Shown here: positions 9,101 to 17,300 of the stretch, one piece after another
Layout of the letters: each line of letters starts with the position of its first letter
How positions within the stretch are numbered: the stretch's first letter is position 1
Source: Nocardia blacklockiae
GTDB lineage: Bacteria > Actinomycetota > Actinomycetes > Mycobacteriales > Mycobacteriaceae
NCBI RefSeq assembly: GCF_015477355.1
Contig: NZ_JADLRJ010000009.1
Coordinates: 1-64,000 of the forward strand
Direction of reading: 5' to 3'
DNA: 64,000 bases
Made by a program: the position numbers and the translations under genes
Notes under the pieces: generated by a model
Seen by the model: the letters and a program-made list of their open reading frames with translations, nothing else
What the model was told of the DNA's origin: nothing
The model's database searches: none

Positions 9101-11382
9101 AGATCCGCGCGCCCTCTACTGAGTTCGTTCAGCTGCCGCCGCAATGCGTCGACTTCTCGGCGTAGCCGGAGCAGTTTGTCCGGATCTGCCATCAAATCTC
9201 GGACGCTGGGCAGCGGGGTCGCGGCGTCCTGGTGCTCCGCGTCGCTGCCTCGTCGATCCTCCTGTGCAGCTGCGGCAGTGGGCTCGGACTGCTCGAAATC
9301 CTCGGAATCGAGTTCGAGCGCAACGGTGTCGGGTCCCGGGGGTGCGGGAAACGCTGTGCCCTCCTCGGCGGATTGTTCGAGCTGGGCCAGGTGGGTGGTG
9401 ATCGTCGCGTACCAGTCATCGTGGCCGAGCTGCTGGAAATCCTGCGCCATGCCTTCGACACGTCGCCGGAGTGCGGTGATCCGGTGTCGCGGGCTGTCCG
9501 GGGGCACCCACGCCGAGGCGCGCTCGAGTTCTCGAGTGAAGCGCTGTTCCCAATCCTCGAACGATTCGCCGGGGTCCAACTCCACCGCTGGTCGGGCCGC
9601 AGCGGACAGATCCTGGGTGCCTTTCTCCAGTGCTGTGACGATCCTGCGTGTCAGTTCCTTCTCGCTGTCGGCGTGCCAGCCGTCGAAGAACCGTGACACC
9701 ACCGCATCGGTCCCGTTGCTCGGGTCCCGGGGTTGGGCGACATCGAACCCGCCCTGACCATTCGGCGCCATCCAGATGTCGAGGGAGATGCCGCCGATTT
9801 CGACCGTCTGCACGGATTTGCCGCGCGGGCGGTCCGGAAGAGGCTTGCGCCAGAAGCTGTTTGTCGTGAATTCGCGACCGACCAAGCGCCGGGCAACCTC
9901 CTCGGCACCGAACGGCTCGACCGCCACGGTGGCGATATCGCGGTGCGTGTCGCGCACCAGGGCAGCGGTGGGGCCGGGCCTGGATTTCGCGCCCGAGGAA
10001 CCCAGCCGCGCCGCGAGATCGGCAAGGGTGGTTTCGGCGGTGATCGGCCCGATGGGCGCCAGCCACTTCTTGAAACTCGGTGCGCCGGAGAGCAATCCGT
10101 GGCTTCGGTAGGTCAGGTACGTATGCAGCAGCGTCGCGCCGATTTCGACCGGCTCGGGTTCCCGCTCGGGTTCGACCCGCGTGGTGTGGGCGTGGTAGGA
10201 GGTCTTACCGTCCGAGTCCGGGGCCACCGCCACGTGGAAGATTTCGAACGGCGACGTCGGGTCCAGCGCTCGGGCGAGTTCCGGATACTCGGCGGTCTTC
10301 GTGGCGACCAGGTGAAGTAGTGCACGCCGGTGCATTCCCGCCATCGCAACGATATGCAGCGTGCCCGGTCGCCCGTCCGCCGCCTGTTCGTACTTGACGT
10401 GATCTGTCACCCACGTTCCCGGCGCTGTCCACATCTCGTCGTGAAAGCGCCTCGCGACCTCGTCGTCGAGCACCTGGGCGGCCTGCTGATGCTCGGCGAC
10501 CACTCGGCCGAGCCGGAGGACGTCGGCGGCACGCTCCAGGATCTGTGCGCGCTGCTCGTTCGCCTTCCAGAACCGTTCGGCCAGTGGCCGGAGTGGATCA
10601 TCGGCCCGTAACTCGGCGGGATCACCGAAGATGGTCAGCGGGATCGTGGGGAGCACCGCGGGGTCGACCCGCATATCTTCGGCCAGCGCCACCCAGTCAC
10701 GTTCCGCTGCGCTGCGCAATGCTGTGAGTTGCGGGTCATTCGGGACCAGAGCCATCGGATCGGCTATCTCCAGCCGGGCTGCCAAATCCTCGCGCTCGCG
10801 GCTCAACCCCTGCCGCCGGTAGTCGGCAGCCTTGAAGTCGAGGACCGCTTCGCGTTGCGGGTACAGGTTGTGCGGGATAGCCACGAGCGGTTGCGTGCCG
10901 ACGTCGTCCGGTCGTGCCAGCGCTCGGTGCTCGTCCAGCACCGCGGTCAGCCGTGTCAGCCAGGCATCGATGCGTCGCAGGTCGGCGACGGCACCCCTAA
11001 CCTGTTCCATCGACGAGGTCGTTTCCGGCAGCAGCACCCGATCGAGCTGCTCCGGGTCGACGCCGAGGCGGGCGGCGATCGTGGCTCGCTGGGTCGACCA
11101 CTGCTCCCTGATGTCCGCGATCGCCTCTCGGATCGGGACCAACGGTGGCTCGGTTCCCGGCATCGGCCGCATGCCGAGCCGGTCGATCAGCTCGTCGCGT
11201 TCCCGTTCCAATGCCCGAAGTTGCTGGCGGGCATCACGATTCGATTCCGGAGTACTCGGTGGGGCCGAATCGTCGGCACCCGTCGCCCACCCCGACCCGG
11301 ACCAACGCGGCGCGTGGTCGGCGGCCGCTTCGTCAGCGACTACGGGGGCCCAGCGGGCTGCTATGTCGATCGCGGCCAGCAC
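106..11382 (-). CDS. Giant modular protein B (regulatory-domain polyprotein, C-terminus probably replaced by an IS)
   Basis: About 3758 aa, one uninterrupted frame. Above about 11400 the frame reads as Arg/Pro-rich non-coding sequence, so the true start is near the end of giant A. I chose GTG 11382, with GTG 11394 or 11397 as alternatives; all overlap the A stop at 11361. There is no signal peptide or WXG head. Modules, in order and separated by [DE][TP]VAI[DE]L junctions: helical region plus unknown domain X1 (about 9600-11300), HATPase pair (7790-8560), X2 (6370-7190), helical region plus PP2C phosphatase (4490-6200), sigma2/sigma4-like block (2780-4230), an unknown domain with acidic patches (1900-2640) and a terminal unknown domain (110-1860). 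It could be a separate protein coupled to A by the overlap, or the end of a single protein of more than 10,000 aa split by a frameshift. Function unknown; a type VII-linked effector store is inferred from context. Confidence 0.8.
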   Translation of the reverse strand: MLAAIDIAARWAPVVADEAAADHAPRWSGSGWATGADDSAPPSTPESNRDARQQLRALERERDELIDRLGMRPMPGTEPPLVPIREAIADIREQWSTQRATIAARLGVDPEQLDRVLLPETTSSMEQVRGAVADLRRIDAWLTRLTAVLDEHRALARPDDVGTQPLVAIPHNLYPQREAVLDFKAADYRRQGLSREREDLAARLEIADPMALVPNDPQLTALRSAAERDWVALAEDMRVDPAVLPTIPLTIFGDPAELRADDPLRPLAERFWKANEQRAQILERAADVLRLGRVVAEHQQAAQVLDDEVARRFHDEMWTAPGTWVTDHVKYEQAADGRPGTLHIVAMAGMHRRALLHLVATKTAEYPELARALDPTSPFEIFHVAVAPDSDGKTSYHAHTTRVEPEREPEPVEIGATLLHTYLTYRSHGLLSGAPSFKKWLAPIGPITAETTLADLAARLGSSGAKSRPGPTAALVRDTHRDIATVAVEPFGAEEVARRLVGREFTTNSFWRKPLPDRPRGKSVQTVEIGGISLDIWMAPNGQGGFDVAQPRDPSNGTDAVVSRFFDGWHADSEKELTRRIVTALEKGTQDLSAAARPAVELDPGESFEDWEQRFTRELERASAWVPPDSPRHRITALRRRVEGMAQDFQQLGHDDWYATITTHLAQLEQSAEEGTAFPAPPGPDTVALELDSEDFEQSEPTAAAAQEDRRGSDAEHQDAATPLPSVRDLMADPDKLLRLRREVDALRRQLNELSRGRADLSSPAAVYALLGALQRLGEQNKLNPSQARALPLVEEYSVKTALLNDAEQVRGEFRDYQQVAAALRDSLPGAVAQIFDLIDAELRSMTDAERENAATRTDFARLAGWVVDRLAHEAAAQELTRDPNTTPEQRARWQTATAEYDHRLARILGLSEPGTGWTQRLGSDPLHHLRAFGRRADAPRHLVDIATRRLDLHDIAAAVEPLHRVLADWPHPEQTDTAAAIAWELAAQARKDGGGTPEITAAVHEHRGQRWIDVHVADTSRTLPARDGSTSVGWRAVDLLDTHTETWGWKFDRDNGRQVWFKLFETPAVDDPSQPEHEFLLDLPIPQRSLEQGSARVLDAVGECLAQAGHPDPAEPTVLVSDLVRNVFRYADRGDAHVRILRHRSMIRISVTDSGRDLPVLRDPSIARLDADTAAWGLDLARSGGKTIWFETPTPTSTSPDNRPDTVAIELEGPEEFSQEPENTAPGHRGDIVAEQPSAAVREQIAALGVAVLEVDRLAYELAQATKDMAAQRNRSEDELLRRVGLPIPERRAPRPWSLARCETELATLRTAVEEARSALPDQPAGRSPEADQIRRREAEIRQLSEPLERYRRALRTVQAATEELHAPMALAYFAERFADQEGLGIESRLASPHVALERQPHGHVTVVVAASQGRHARALREFVEDHPEFADVYSSRRGVDVRFVELIPKPDGTVHSVALYGRPDDPHDPQLDELHFSEPAVALIEAYMRASDLELLGGVHFPKWLTDLGAEAFYQPDEIRPRGARAGELKIDYVIELGRQLAERERSWYDQSVEQALGALADEPGPLSAREVSRSLATREWTSAATQYPVQPGRRTATWYPEIVVGGLRISVPMAKDATGRWVIAEPRGGRSRGTEHAVAYWFAQLSARSSKALLNKVAKALTTGSTAFATPRTVPIEPTAQDDGWDERFDREIAATETDDTDPPTSPGPDTVAIDLGSDDADAPPGAGAHPLAGLDIDAVESVRAGIDAERIAAIENTRGSSVPGPALHQRLNDALVGIDMLLTALRGSGTAFEPDDAHAMVEHYRAAATWLAALKTAKDAASDAMANSQVPPAPRAQDRAAIERFRFADKRIRDLHAEATPARGGIAATADDWNLLRTLDPDLVQRVRAEVLAECTAATVDPRAVAVDPADRQRLRRRRRMLELVDDLLALSARPDPAVSQQRLRHLVKHFNALREWLPAQAEAAKAIPALLGAVDDSDLIELVHPSVRPQLRQANQAVLALRTADERLRERTAALVTNWRWNHAVERVGAGGYTDRGNQHTSNEDFLAIETATVGGEQWTLAAVTDGVSGQGHSDEASRAAAEAACAVLAQEADRVARGGRPDPVGTVERALRAALEAVVDLVRTQYSESEVPPECTIVLALVTPSQLVTVAVGDAEAYLVRLDGGRSEHLTQDPAVRKMIERYPDLTPAEIAALQKAPRQVEALGRKLADRPLPRPTVHDNLTGEWVVALGSDGAFNVHRTTESVADCVKQQLDQAGGHHTRAAVGVVRYAKDHREGDNISVALVGRPERRSPGGEKHTTTVPGVNATGTGAPTAAHPGVTPWARSAQAANRAPDSQTPGRASASNPTTPWSTPKPGPTSRDSADPVAIDLGGPDESGPSESMPPVGNRAGRLEVPQAEIVKLVRAGKTPAEIAEELGIPPDQIGLLGRRIRRYRTYLNREGSRSETPATYPDADQRSEYEADLLRYLRQTMQVPSSPSNPVAERLERLAREIKEAVLRLADSRRWPVTAGEDVGRWLRAVADEAVRHRFAHEIRTGILDTLRSTGVPESDLDYTLVAEMPLSAFEAGWTTLPRVHSKWLQERFWLGLAADDIRSSRPSHAPSATVAITDRAAIEQLLESVTQAARSSRRRPTTQAERDLLRVTAFDYILVRDLPRTDDERRCYELRFRRGWTIPQIADELGRTQRAIREMEIRLGRSMAAEGLITEPAVAVKAASLRAKHFGTMSGEELLRRAAALPEEEERAYFRLHFLEGWTFQAIATEFGCSQAHVEWLDQHVTLQLRPEDHPAHVTNETRALAMRQRHFGDVEPAVLQARAELLDPVERTFFQLRFLHGRSWNQIAKELSATRPKIIAMEKRVVRQLLEPAPGTDPVAIELGDPDAERSTTSPWHRAERREATRSGHQTRVTDPESDDRPHLVAIAGDNVLAGTVHRSDPSHPQSVLLEDLLRTWERLTRGQERVVFVEGSIPGPDETMAGPRGEMALAAQVARELGIALESLEEGEEEQVAFLLEEHDRTAVFLYYVLRYIPQGLRSRDTDMDAHLEKALDRYWRLFYTSPVSRTEFFRLLALEYPDHPERGVPRRFTKDDEDWLLSETTDMDQGTARTRIRAVGDVCQKRREYKAAEKIDRYLAAGVKIFAPYGEIHFDNMRGRTDTFADSTVVELGAQPLLGNTTADPASKTTPWNSKRQTRPAGPSESATEVPRADSLGIRPTQPNAFLYRVQESELVRYLGNAPKVKAATIAVLDRLETVIRGLCPEATEEQIRAAFDATARPRWGGMVLPSVPLDELKSDGNSREQLSAILNAMTRHSELGDATFGPTLDQGIARYMNRDEDARRRQANELGLDFEALEAVRAAILEDKQPGEPIRWNDLNPVEYVRVRGDKADAAFAEYAQRNAAFPARVNEEPRLAPTSGDFARLGMPLSLREFAALPERKVLSISELDAAVERHHLADGRIDTDRLTALLRERDPRIEYVEPKYSLDVRGRRILDDEGHCVVSSIKVYRDEGFVTPEQAYRLDHSEHVVQLPWRPGFVYVDPDLDNDYTRALAEQGIPANAGISGTATRMLARFRWLRPPGVSEQDFLAAMVSFMLPYHHTTYEFVRGLEMLGVWMGDDIAAMHRSMAYLFGPRGHAAADAGLRREIAQQISSGRRARVAEMLEDSRGVEVLSWVRMRLPGHTAAREITTEICVAAADRWTEIGGRSIDEWLTLVSEDVLAEHVKHTRFRQSFADNRDIRAGAPAGIGDESALGPVSQ
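110..1860 (-). other. Terminal module of giant B, unknown fold
   Basis: About 580 residues after the last degenerate junction. The final third contains SGTATRMLARFRWLRPPG and a following helical stretch with PYHHTTYEF and GVWMGDD. In polymorphic toxins the C-terminal module usually carries the activity, but I do not recognise this family and cannot name catalytic residues. The end, GPVSQ-stop, appears to come from inserted DNA. Confidence 0.4.
111..126 (-). mobile_element. Candidate insertion-sequence end with CTAG target duplication
   Basis: Read on the minus strand, CTAG (126-123) is followed by GGCCTGTCTCCC (122-111), then the hairpin and the transposase start about 60 bp further on. IS5-group elements duplicate a YTAR target, which CTAG fits. 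The last codons of giant B (GPVSQ-stop) fall inside this sequence. The other end of the element is outside the window, so the boundary is an inference. Confidence 0.45.
1876..1896 (-). repeat. Degenerate junction motif (DSTVVEL)
   Basis: Diverged copy of the DTVAIDL junction in giant B. It precedes GAQPLLGN and the terminal module. The position between two modules supports common descent with the other junctions. Confidence 0.45.
1900..2640 (-). other. Acidic-patch module of giant B
   Basis: About 240 aa with RVVFVEGSIPG, an acidic ESLEEGEEEQ stretch and FLYYVLRYIPQG. The E-G plus acidic helix layout is loosely reminiscent of TraB/EreA-like folds, but this is only a suggestion. No secure family. 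Confidence 0.25.
2737..2757 (-). repeat. Junction motif DPVAIEL
   Basis: Copy of the module junction in giant B, followed by GDPDAE. It separates the sigma4-like block from the acidic-patch module. Confidence 0.7.
2780..4230 (-). other. Sigma-factor-like block: HTH, sigma2-like, three sigma4-like HTHs
   Basis: The block starts with an HTH (KTPAEIAEELGIPPDQIGLL). Next is a helical region with the ECF sigma2-like pattern RWPVTAGEDVGRWLRAVADE. Three tandem sigma4-like units follow at about 2780-3460, each with an acidic helix, a LRFxxGxxxxxIAxExG helix-turn-helix (WTIPQIADELGRTQRAI, WTFQAIATEFGCSQAHV, SWNQIAKELSATRPKI) and a closing basic helix. The three copies clearly descend from one another. 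Sequence-specific DNA or RNA polymerase binding is inferred from the fold resemblance. Confidence 0.55.
4252..4272 (-). repeat. Junction motif DPVAIDL
   Basis: Copy of the module junction in giant B, followed by GGPDESG. It separates the PP2C module from the sigma-like block. Confidence 0.75.
4490..5300 (-). other. PP2C-type Ser/Thr phosphatase domain in giant B
   Basis: Residues roughly 2030-2298 of B. All PP2C motifs are present in order: GGYTDRGNQHTSNEDF, VTDGVSGQGHSDEAS, VAVGDAEAYLVR, VALGSDGAFNV and EGDNISVALV. The acidic metal ligands (Glu-Asp of NED, Asp of TDG, Asp of SDG, Asp of GDN) are all kept, so the domain is predicted active. A helical region of about 300 residues precedes it. 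PP2C proteins act on phosphoproteins, including anti-anti-sigma factors, which fits the other modules; the actual substrate is unknown. Confidence 0.85.
6226..6246 (-). repeat. Junction motif DTVAIDL
   Basis: Exact consensus copy in giant B, preceded by SPGP and followed by GSDDAD. It separates domain X2 from the PP2C module. Confidence 0.8.
6370..7190 (-). other. Unknown domain X2 of giant B (paralogue of X1)
   Basis: Contains VTVVVAASQGRHARALREFV, a block reading SEPAVALIEAYMRASDLELLGG, then SREVSRSLATREWTS-type residues and LRISVPMAKDATGRWVIAEP. The same order occurs in X1 (about 9600-10400): a HRRALLHLV block, TLLHTYLTYRSHGLLSG, ARRLVGREFTTNSF, SLDIWMAPNGQGGFDVAQP. Two copies of the same long domain at modest identity. 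Function unknown. Confidence 0.5.
7747..7767 (-). repeat. Junction motif DTVAIEL
   Basis: Copy in giant B, preceded by NRP and followed by EGPEEFSQEP. It separates the HATPase pair from X2. Confidence 0.75.
7790..8560 (-). other. Pair of anti-sigma-type HATPase domains in giant B
   Basis: The second copy has a recognisable N box (TVLVSDLVRNVFRYA), a VTDSG G1 box and TAAWGLDLARSGGKTIWFE at the end. The first copy keeps only the frame (DVHVADTSR, GWRAVDLLDTHTETWGW, RQVWFKLFE) and lacks the N-box asparagine context. The closest known single-domain relatives are RsbW-like serine kinases that bind sigma factors. ATP binding is plausible only for the second copy. Confidence 0.6.
9310..9330 (-). 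repeat. Junction motif DTVALEL
   Basis: Copy in giant B, preceded by APPGP and followed by DSEDFEQSEP. It separates X1 from the helical region that precedes the HATPase pair. Confidence 0.7.
9600..10400 (-). other. Unknown domain X1 of giant B (paralogue of X2)
   Basis: Shares motif order with X2 (see 6370-7190). A long alpha-helical region precedes both. No family is recognised. Confidence 0.45.
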
Positions 11383-14300
11383 ACGTCCAGCCACCACTCC
11401 CAACCGGTCCCGTCGAGCGCCGGCCGCAGCGCGGCCAACTGCTCTCGGCACAGGTCCATCTCGCGCCACAGCATGCCGTCGACGACGAATTCGACGCGGT
11501 ATTCGATCAGCCGGTCGATGATCCGCAGCTGTTCGCCGAGCGGGCCGAGCACGAGTCGCAGTACCTCGAGATCCAGATTCTCGAACTCGCCGCGGGGCCC
11601 GCGGGCCGCGGCGCGAGCATGCTGGGACGTCGAGGCGGTGGCTTCTTCGGATTCGTCGGGATCCTCGAGGTCGATCGCGGCGGCGTCGGCGCGACTGCCG
11701 AGCGTCGCGCGTCTGCGGGCGCGAAAGACATCGATCGGGAGGTGGGTGATCTCCTGGAGGAACGTCGGTTCCACCACGCCGGTGCGGTCGACCCGGGTCG
11801 CGCTGTCGCCGAGGCCCGCGACGATCAGGCCGATATTGTCCAGCGCGGTGGTCGGCGTGCGGGCTTGTGGATCGGCCCAGGAACAGTAGCCCTGGTGAAT
11901 CGACATGGGGTCGAGGAATTCCGGGGTGTCGGGCGTCTGCGCGTCGATCAACACCGCGCCCCATCCGCTCTTCGCGGGGTTGATACCGATTCCGAGCACG
12001 ACCGATGCGGTGACGTCCGCGCCGAGTTTCGTGATCGGGTCGCCGGGCGACGCCAGCACATACACCTTCTCGCTGCCGATACCGAATGCCTCGGCATGGG
12101 GCAGCGGAATACCCGGCGATCCGGAGATCACCACCTGGTCGATCTCGCGCGCCAGCCGGCCGCCCTTGCCGGCGTAGCCCACCGTGGTCGAACCGTAGCT
12201 GTGCCCGATCAGCGTGCGCCGCAGCGGTAGCGGAGTGCCTTCGTGCTCGGCCATCGCTTGGCGAGTCGCGTTGTAGGAGGCGATATCTCGCGCCACCACG
12301 TAACCGCCGACCTCGGCGAAACGCCGGTTCGCCGCTTCGCTCGGCACGGTGGGGAACTGTGCGGTGGGCCGGTTGACGACGGGATGGTGGTAGCCGATAT
12401 CGATGATGGTCACCTGATCGTCCGAGGTGTACCGCGCTGCCGTCTCGTATTGCCGGAAGCCGAAACCGGCTCGATATTCCAGTGACCGGATGGTGGTCCC
12501 GAAGCCGCCGACATGGGTGGTCACGATCTTCGCCCGGTCGGCGTCACCGATTCCGACCCTGATCCGGCCCCTGCCGTGGTATTTGAGGGCGTCGAGGGTC
12601 ATCACCTGGATCGGTGGCGATCCGACCGTGCGCGCCTGCTGCGCGAGCGCCGTCAGCTGGTCGCGGACGACTTCGAGGTTTCCCTTGTGCCGCAACTCGT
12701 TTCGGGTCAGCTTGCGCAGTTTCGACTGCGCTTCGTAGTACGTCAGGTCCCGGGTGATCGATCGGCGGTTCGCGTGGTCGCGAACCCGGTAGGGCACACC
12801 GTCGGTATTCCCCATGATGTGCGGATGCACGGCCACCATCGCGTCGCGCTCGTCGGCGGTCAGCGAATACCACCACCGCGCATTCCGCTCGGCGCGTACG
12901 TGTGCGCCGGTGACCGCGTGTTTCGGGTCCACCCGCGATACGAGCGACAGCACCGTCGCATGCTTGCCCAGGTGCCGCCTGAGCTTGCCGAGAGCGCTTG
13001 CCGCATAGGCGTGTTCGGCGTCGGTGGGGTCCGGGTCCGCGGGCAGTACCGGCTGCGTTCGCCGAAGATCTTCCGTGCCGACCTGCTCGATTTCTCCTGC
13101 GGTGTCCGGCTCGTCGGGATCATCGAGGTCGATGGCGACGGTCTCGGGCCCGCGAATGCCGGGGATGGAGTCGTCGATCACCTCGACCCGGTGATCATCG
13201 ACGATATGCCCGGATTCGTCTTCGATCCGGATGCCCTCCAGGGCCGCCTTCGTCTCCGGGTGGACGCCATTCATGAAGTGCCACTTGACCTGTGGCGGCC
13301 TGCCGTCGACCCGGTACTTCCTGTTCATATAGGCGATATGGAGTTGGCGGCGGGCCTGCGCCTCGTACCGGGCCGCCTCGCGGGGCTGTCCGTCGACATC
13401 CTTGGTTTTGGCGTCACGCCACGCGCGCCCGCCGTCGGTGACGACATCCACCTCGCTGGCGATCCGCTCGCCCGTCGGCATCGAAACCACGACCTGCTGG
13501 GACACGGCGTCGATCCGGTCGAACCGCCCAGCCAAACGGAGCTCGCCGAGGAGTCCCTTGACGGCGGAGGCCTGCACCGCGCCGATGCTTCGGCTGTCCG
13601 CTTCGGTGATCGGCGCTCCGGTGTCGGTCTTGCCCTCGAAGAAGTCGGCGGTCAACTCGGCCAGGGCGGTCCGCAGCGTCGCGAAATCTGCCAGCCAGCG
13701 GTCCGCGCCGGCGAGCCCCGGAATGCGTTCCAGCAGCTCGGCGCACAGTTTTTCGGCTCTGGTCAGGTCGGCGATTGTCGCGTCCAGCCGATCGGTGACG
13801 GTGCGCTGCTCAGCGGTCAGGCCCGGGACGGGGTCGGAGGGCAGCCGATGCTCGACGCGATAGATCCGGGCGAGCCTGTCGACGAAATGGGAGCCTGCCC
13901 GCTCGGCACGTCCTCGAATGCTGTCGACCCATTCGACTACTTCCTCCGCGACCGTGGCCTGTATCGCCCGGCGTCCCTCCGGGGTACGGAGAAATGCCCT
14001 GGTTTCCCGCCGTGCGCGTTGCCGGACTTCCGCGGGCGGGACGCCTTCGTCCGCGAGGGCACTCCGCCGCGCAGACCGGATTTTCTCGTGAACGCTGTCC
14101 AGCGGCCGCGCCAGACGGGCTCGGTAGCGCTCGCGAACCAGGTTTCCCGCCTGCTCGGCGACGGCGGGGTCGGCTCCGCTACTGCCGATCCGCGCCAAGA
14201 GCTCCTGGAGCGCTCGGGGAACCGTTTCGCTGTCGGCGCGGGTCGTGCCCGGTTCGTCGCCTTCGAGATCGATGGCGACAGTGTCCGCGCCATTCCCGGA

Positions 14301-17300
14301 GGTCGTTCCGGATCGCGGATCCGATCGCTCGGACGCCGGATATCCGAGGTCGGGGTGATACCAGTACCCGAGTTGCTCGATCGCCTCCCGCACCCGAAGC
14401 GCGGTGTCCGCGGCGACCCATTCGCCTCGGAGTACACGGCTGACCGTGGTCTGCGCTACCCCGGCGGCCGCCGCCACGTCCTGCTGGGTCGGCTGGAGCA
14501 CGAACCGGCCCGGAACGAACTCCCCGTCGATGAATCGCCCTGGTACGAAACGTTGTTCGGCGAAGTCCGGGTCGAGGATGCGTTCCATTTCGGCCGGAAT
14601 CGGAGACCCGAGCCACCGCGCCGCGACGAGTACTCGCTGTTCCTGTTCCGTGTACTCCGGCTCGGTGCGCCTCAGTACGAGGTCGACCGTGGGCCGCGCC
14701 ACCCCGGCCAGGTTGGCGATGTCGACCGACGTCGGCTCCCGGGCCACGACGTGGTCGGGGAGCCGGAGGTACTGTTCGGCGGTTCGGATCAGCCGCGCGG
14801 TCTGCGGCGAAACGCCGCCTGCCCGTTCCTGTTCGGCGTCTGCGCGGCGCAGTTCGTCCAGGACGAGGTTCCGTTGCAGCGCTTCGGGCGACACTCCCAG
14901 TAGTTCGGCCAATTCCGAACGGAGCGCGCGAGTTTGCTCGACGTTCATCTCTCGCCGCGGCGGATACCACAGGTTGTGCCGTTCGGCTGCGGCGATCACG
15001 GCCAGCGCTATCTCGGAGTCCTGCGCTATCTCTCCGCGGAGTACGGCGCTGACGACCGATTGCGAAACCTCGGCCGCGTCCGCCACGACCTGCTGCCGAG
15101 GTTGTGCGGCGAACCGTCCCGCCACGAACTCGCCGTTGTCGAATCGACCCGGTACGAACCGTCGTTCGGCGAACAACGGATCGATGGCTCGTTGCTGTCC
15201 GGGCGGGATCGGGTAGTCCAGCCACTGAGCCGCGACCAGGACGCGCTGCTCCTCTTCGGTGTCCGCCGGTATCCGCCGGTCCAGTGCCGCACGCACCGTC
15301 GCGATTCCGACGCCGGCCAACTCCGCCACATCGAACAGCGTGGGCGGGCGGTTCATCTCCGCCGCGGTCAACCCGAGAAAGCGCTCGGCCAGGCGCGTTG
15401 TCTCCGCGGCGGCCGGTCCGTCCGTCGACGCTGTGAGCAGCGTCGTCGCCTGCTCCCGGCCGACCGCGCGCGGCTCGATCCCCAGGGCGGCGGCCAGTTT
15501 GACCCGCATCGCCTGCACCTGTTCGGCTCCCGTGCCGCGGGCTCCGGCGTACCAGTAGCCGAGTTGGCCGGCCGCGTCCCGGACGCGTTCGCGCACGCGC
15601 GGGTCACCCGTGAACTTCCCGGCGAGCACGTCACTGACCACCGATTGGGCCACGCCCGCGGCCCGGGCCACGTCGGTTTGAGCAGGTTGCACCCGGAATC
15701 GGCCAGGAACGAACTCGCCGTCGGCGAACCGTCCCGGAACGAAGCGGTGTTCCGCGAACGTCGGATCGACGGCTTGTTCGAGGGCAGGGGGAACAGGCAT
15801 GCCGAGCCACCTGGCCGCGGCCAGTACCCGCTGCTCCCGCTCGGTGTATGTGGGCTCGGTACGGCCGAGCACGTCGTACACCGTCTGCCGAGTCACGTTC
15901 GCCAGGCGTGCCAGCTCCGTTGGCGTGGGCTGCCGACCGATTTCCTGCTCGCTCAAACCGAGGAATCGAACCAGACAATCTATCTCCGGTGAGCCGGTGG
16001 CCGCGCCGGCCCGCTGCAATTCGGCCAGCGGATCATCGGTTGCGGACCGCTGGAGCGTCCCCAGCGCGGGGACCGCGAGGATCTGTGCCAGTTCCCGATT
16101 CAACTCGGCTTCGCGGTTGCTCAGGCTCCACTGGACCCGCGTATCGGCCTGCTCCGCTTCGATCGCCGCTCGGGTCGCGGCCTGAATGTCGTTGCCCAGC
16201 ACCGTGCGGCGGGCGATCCACCCGATCAGGTCCGGTAGCCGACCCGCGTCCGCCGCCCGCCGCCAATCGCGTTGATCCAGGCGGAGCAGTTGTTCCAGCA
16301 GGATGTCGACGGTCTGCCGGAAGGGCTGCGCACGCAGCCGAGCAGGATCGGACCCGACCAGATTCGCCATCTCGGTGACGATGACGCGGATCTGCTCGCC
16401 GGTCCACGCGTGCTGCGGGCGGAGGCGGTCGAGCTCGGCGCGTGCGGACACGCCGGCAGGCGGCGGCGCCTCATGTTCGGCGCGCCGGCCGCGCAGCGAG
16501 AACACCGCGCGTTCGACGGCGTTGTCCTGGTCTACGCGACGAACCAGGGCGTCGGCATCCGCGCAGGCGAAGAGGTTTTCGACCGCCTCCACCAGCAGCG
16601 CGAGGTCCGATGCGCCGGCCCGGCCGACCGCCGCGGCCAGCTGCCGCAGTTCCGCCAGCGGGTCCGCGTCGGTTTCGGGCCGCGATATCGGTTGCGGGGC
16701 GGGCACCGCGAGCAGGTTCGCCAGTTGCCGGTGCAGGTCCTCGTCTCGAAGCGCGAATTGCTCTCGGGTTCCCGGATCCACTTGCCCGGTCCGCACTGCC
16801 GTTGCCGTCGCGGCCTCGATGTCTCGATCCAGTTCCAGCCGACTGGCGATCCATCCCGCGATCTCGGGCAGACGTCCCGCCTCGACTGCCGCTGCCCAGG
16901 CCGCTTCGTCCAGGGCCCGCAATTGTTCCTGGACCACGTCGACGGCCTGCCGCACCGCCGCCATCTGCACGAGTTCCGGCTCCACTCCCAACAACTCGGC
17001 CAGGACCCGCCGCGCCGCATCGCGGTCGGAGCGCAGTTGTTCCAGCACCACCGAATCCGGATCGAGCAGTGCGGCGACGTCGACGCCGAGCCGCGCCATC
17101 ACCTCGTGAATCGCGTCGGTCGGCACGTTCTCAGGCGAGTGGTTTCGAAGTCCGTCGACCAGATTCTGTACCGCCGCATTCGCCAGCTGCTGGGCCCGGT
17201 ACGGGCTGAGCGGTCCCATCGTCTCGACGACCTCGCCGCGGCGCAGCGCGCCGAGGAACACGAGCCGACAGTATCGGCGCTGGTCCGCGGGCAGCTGCGC

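Noticed and set aside
11383-11964. Extension of the giant B frame up to 11964
   Set aside because: The translation is Arg/Pro-rich without domain character and overlaps the well-supported hydrolase end of A; the B start was placed near 11382 instead.
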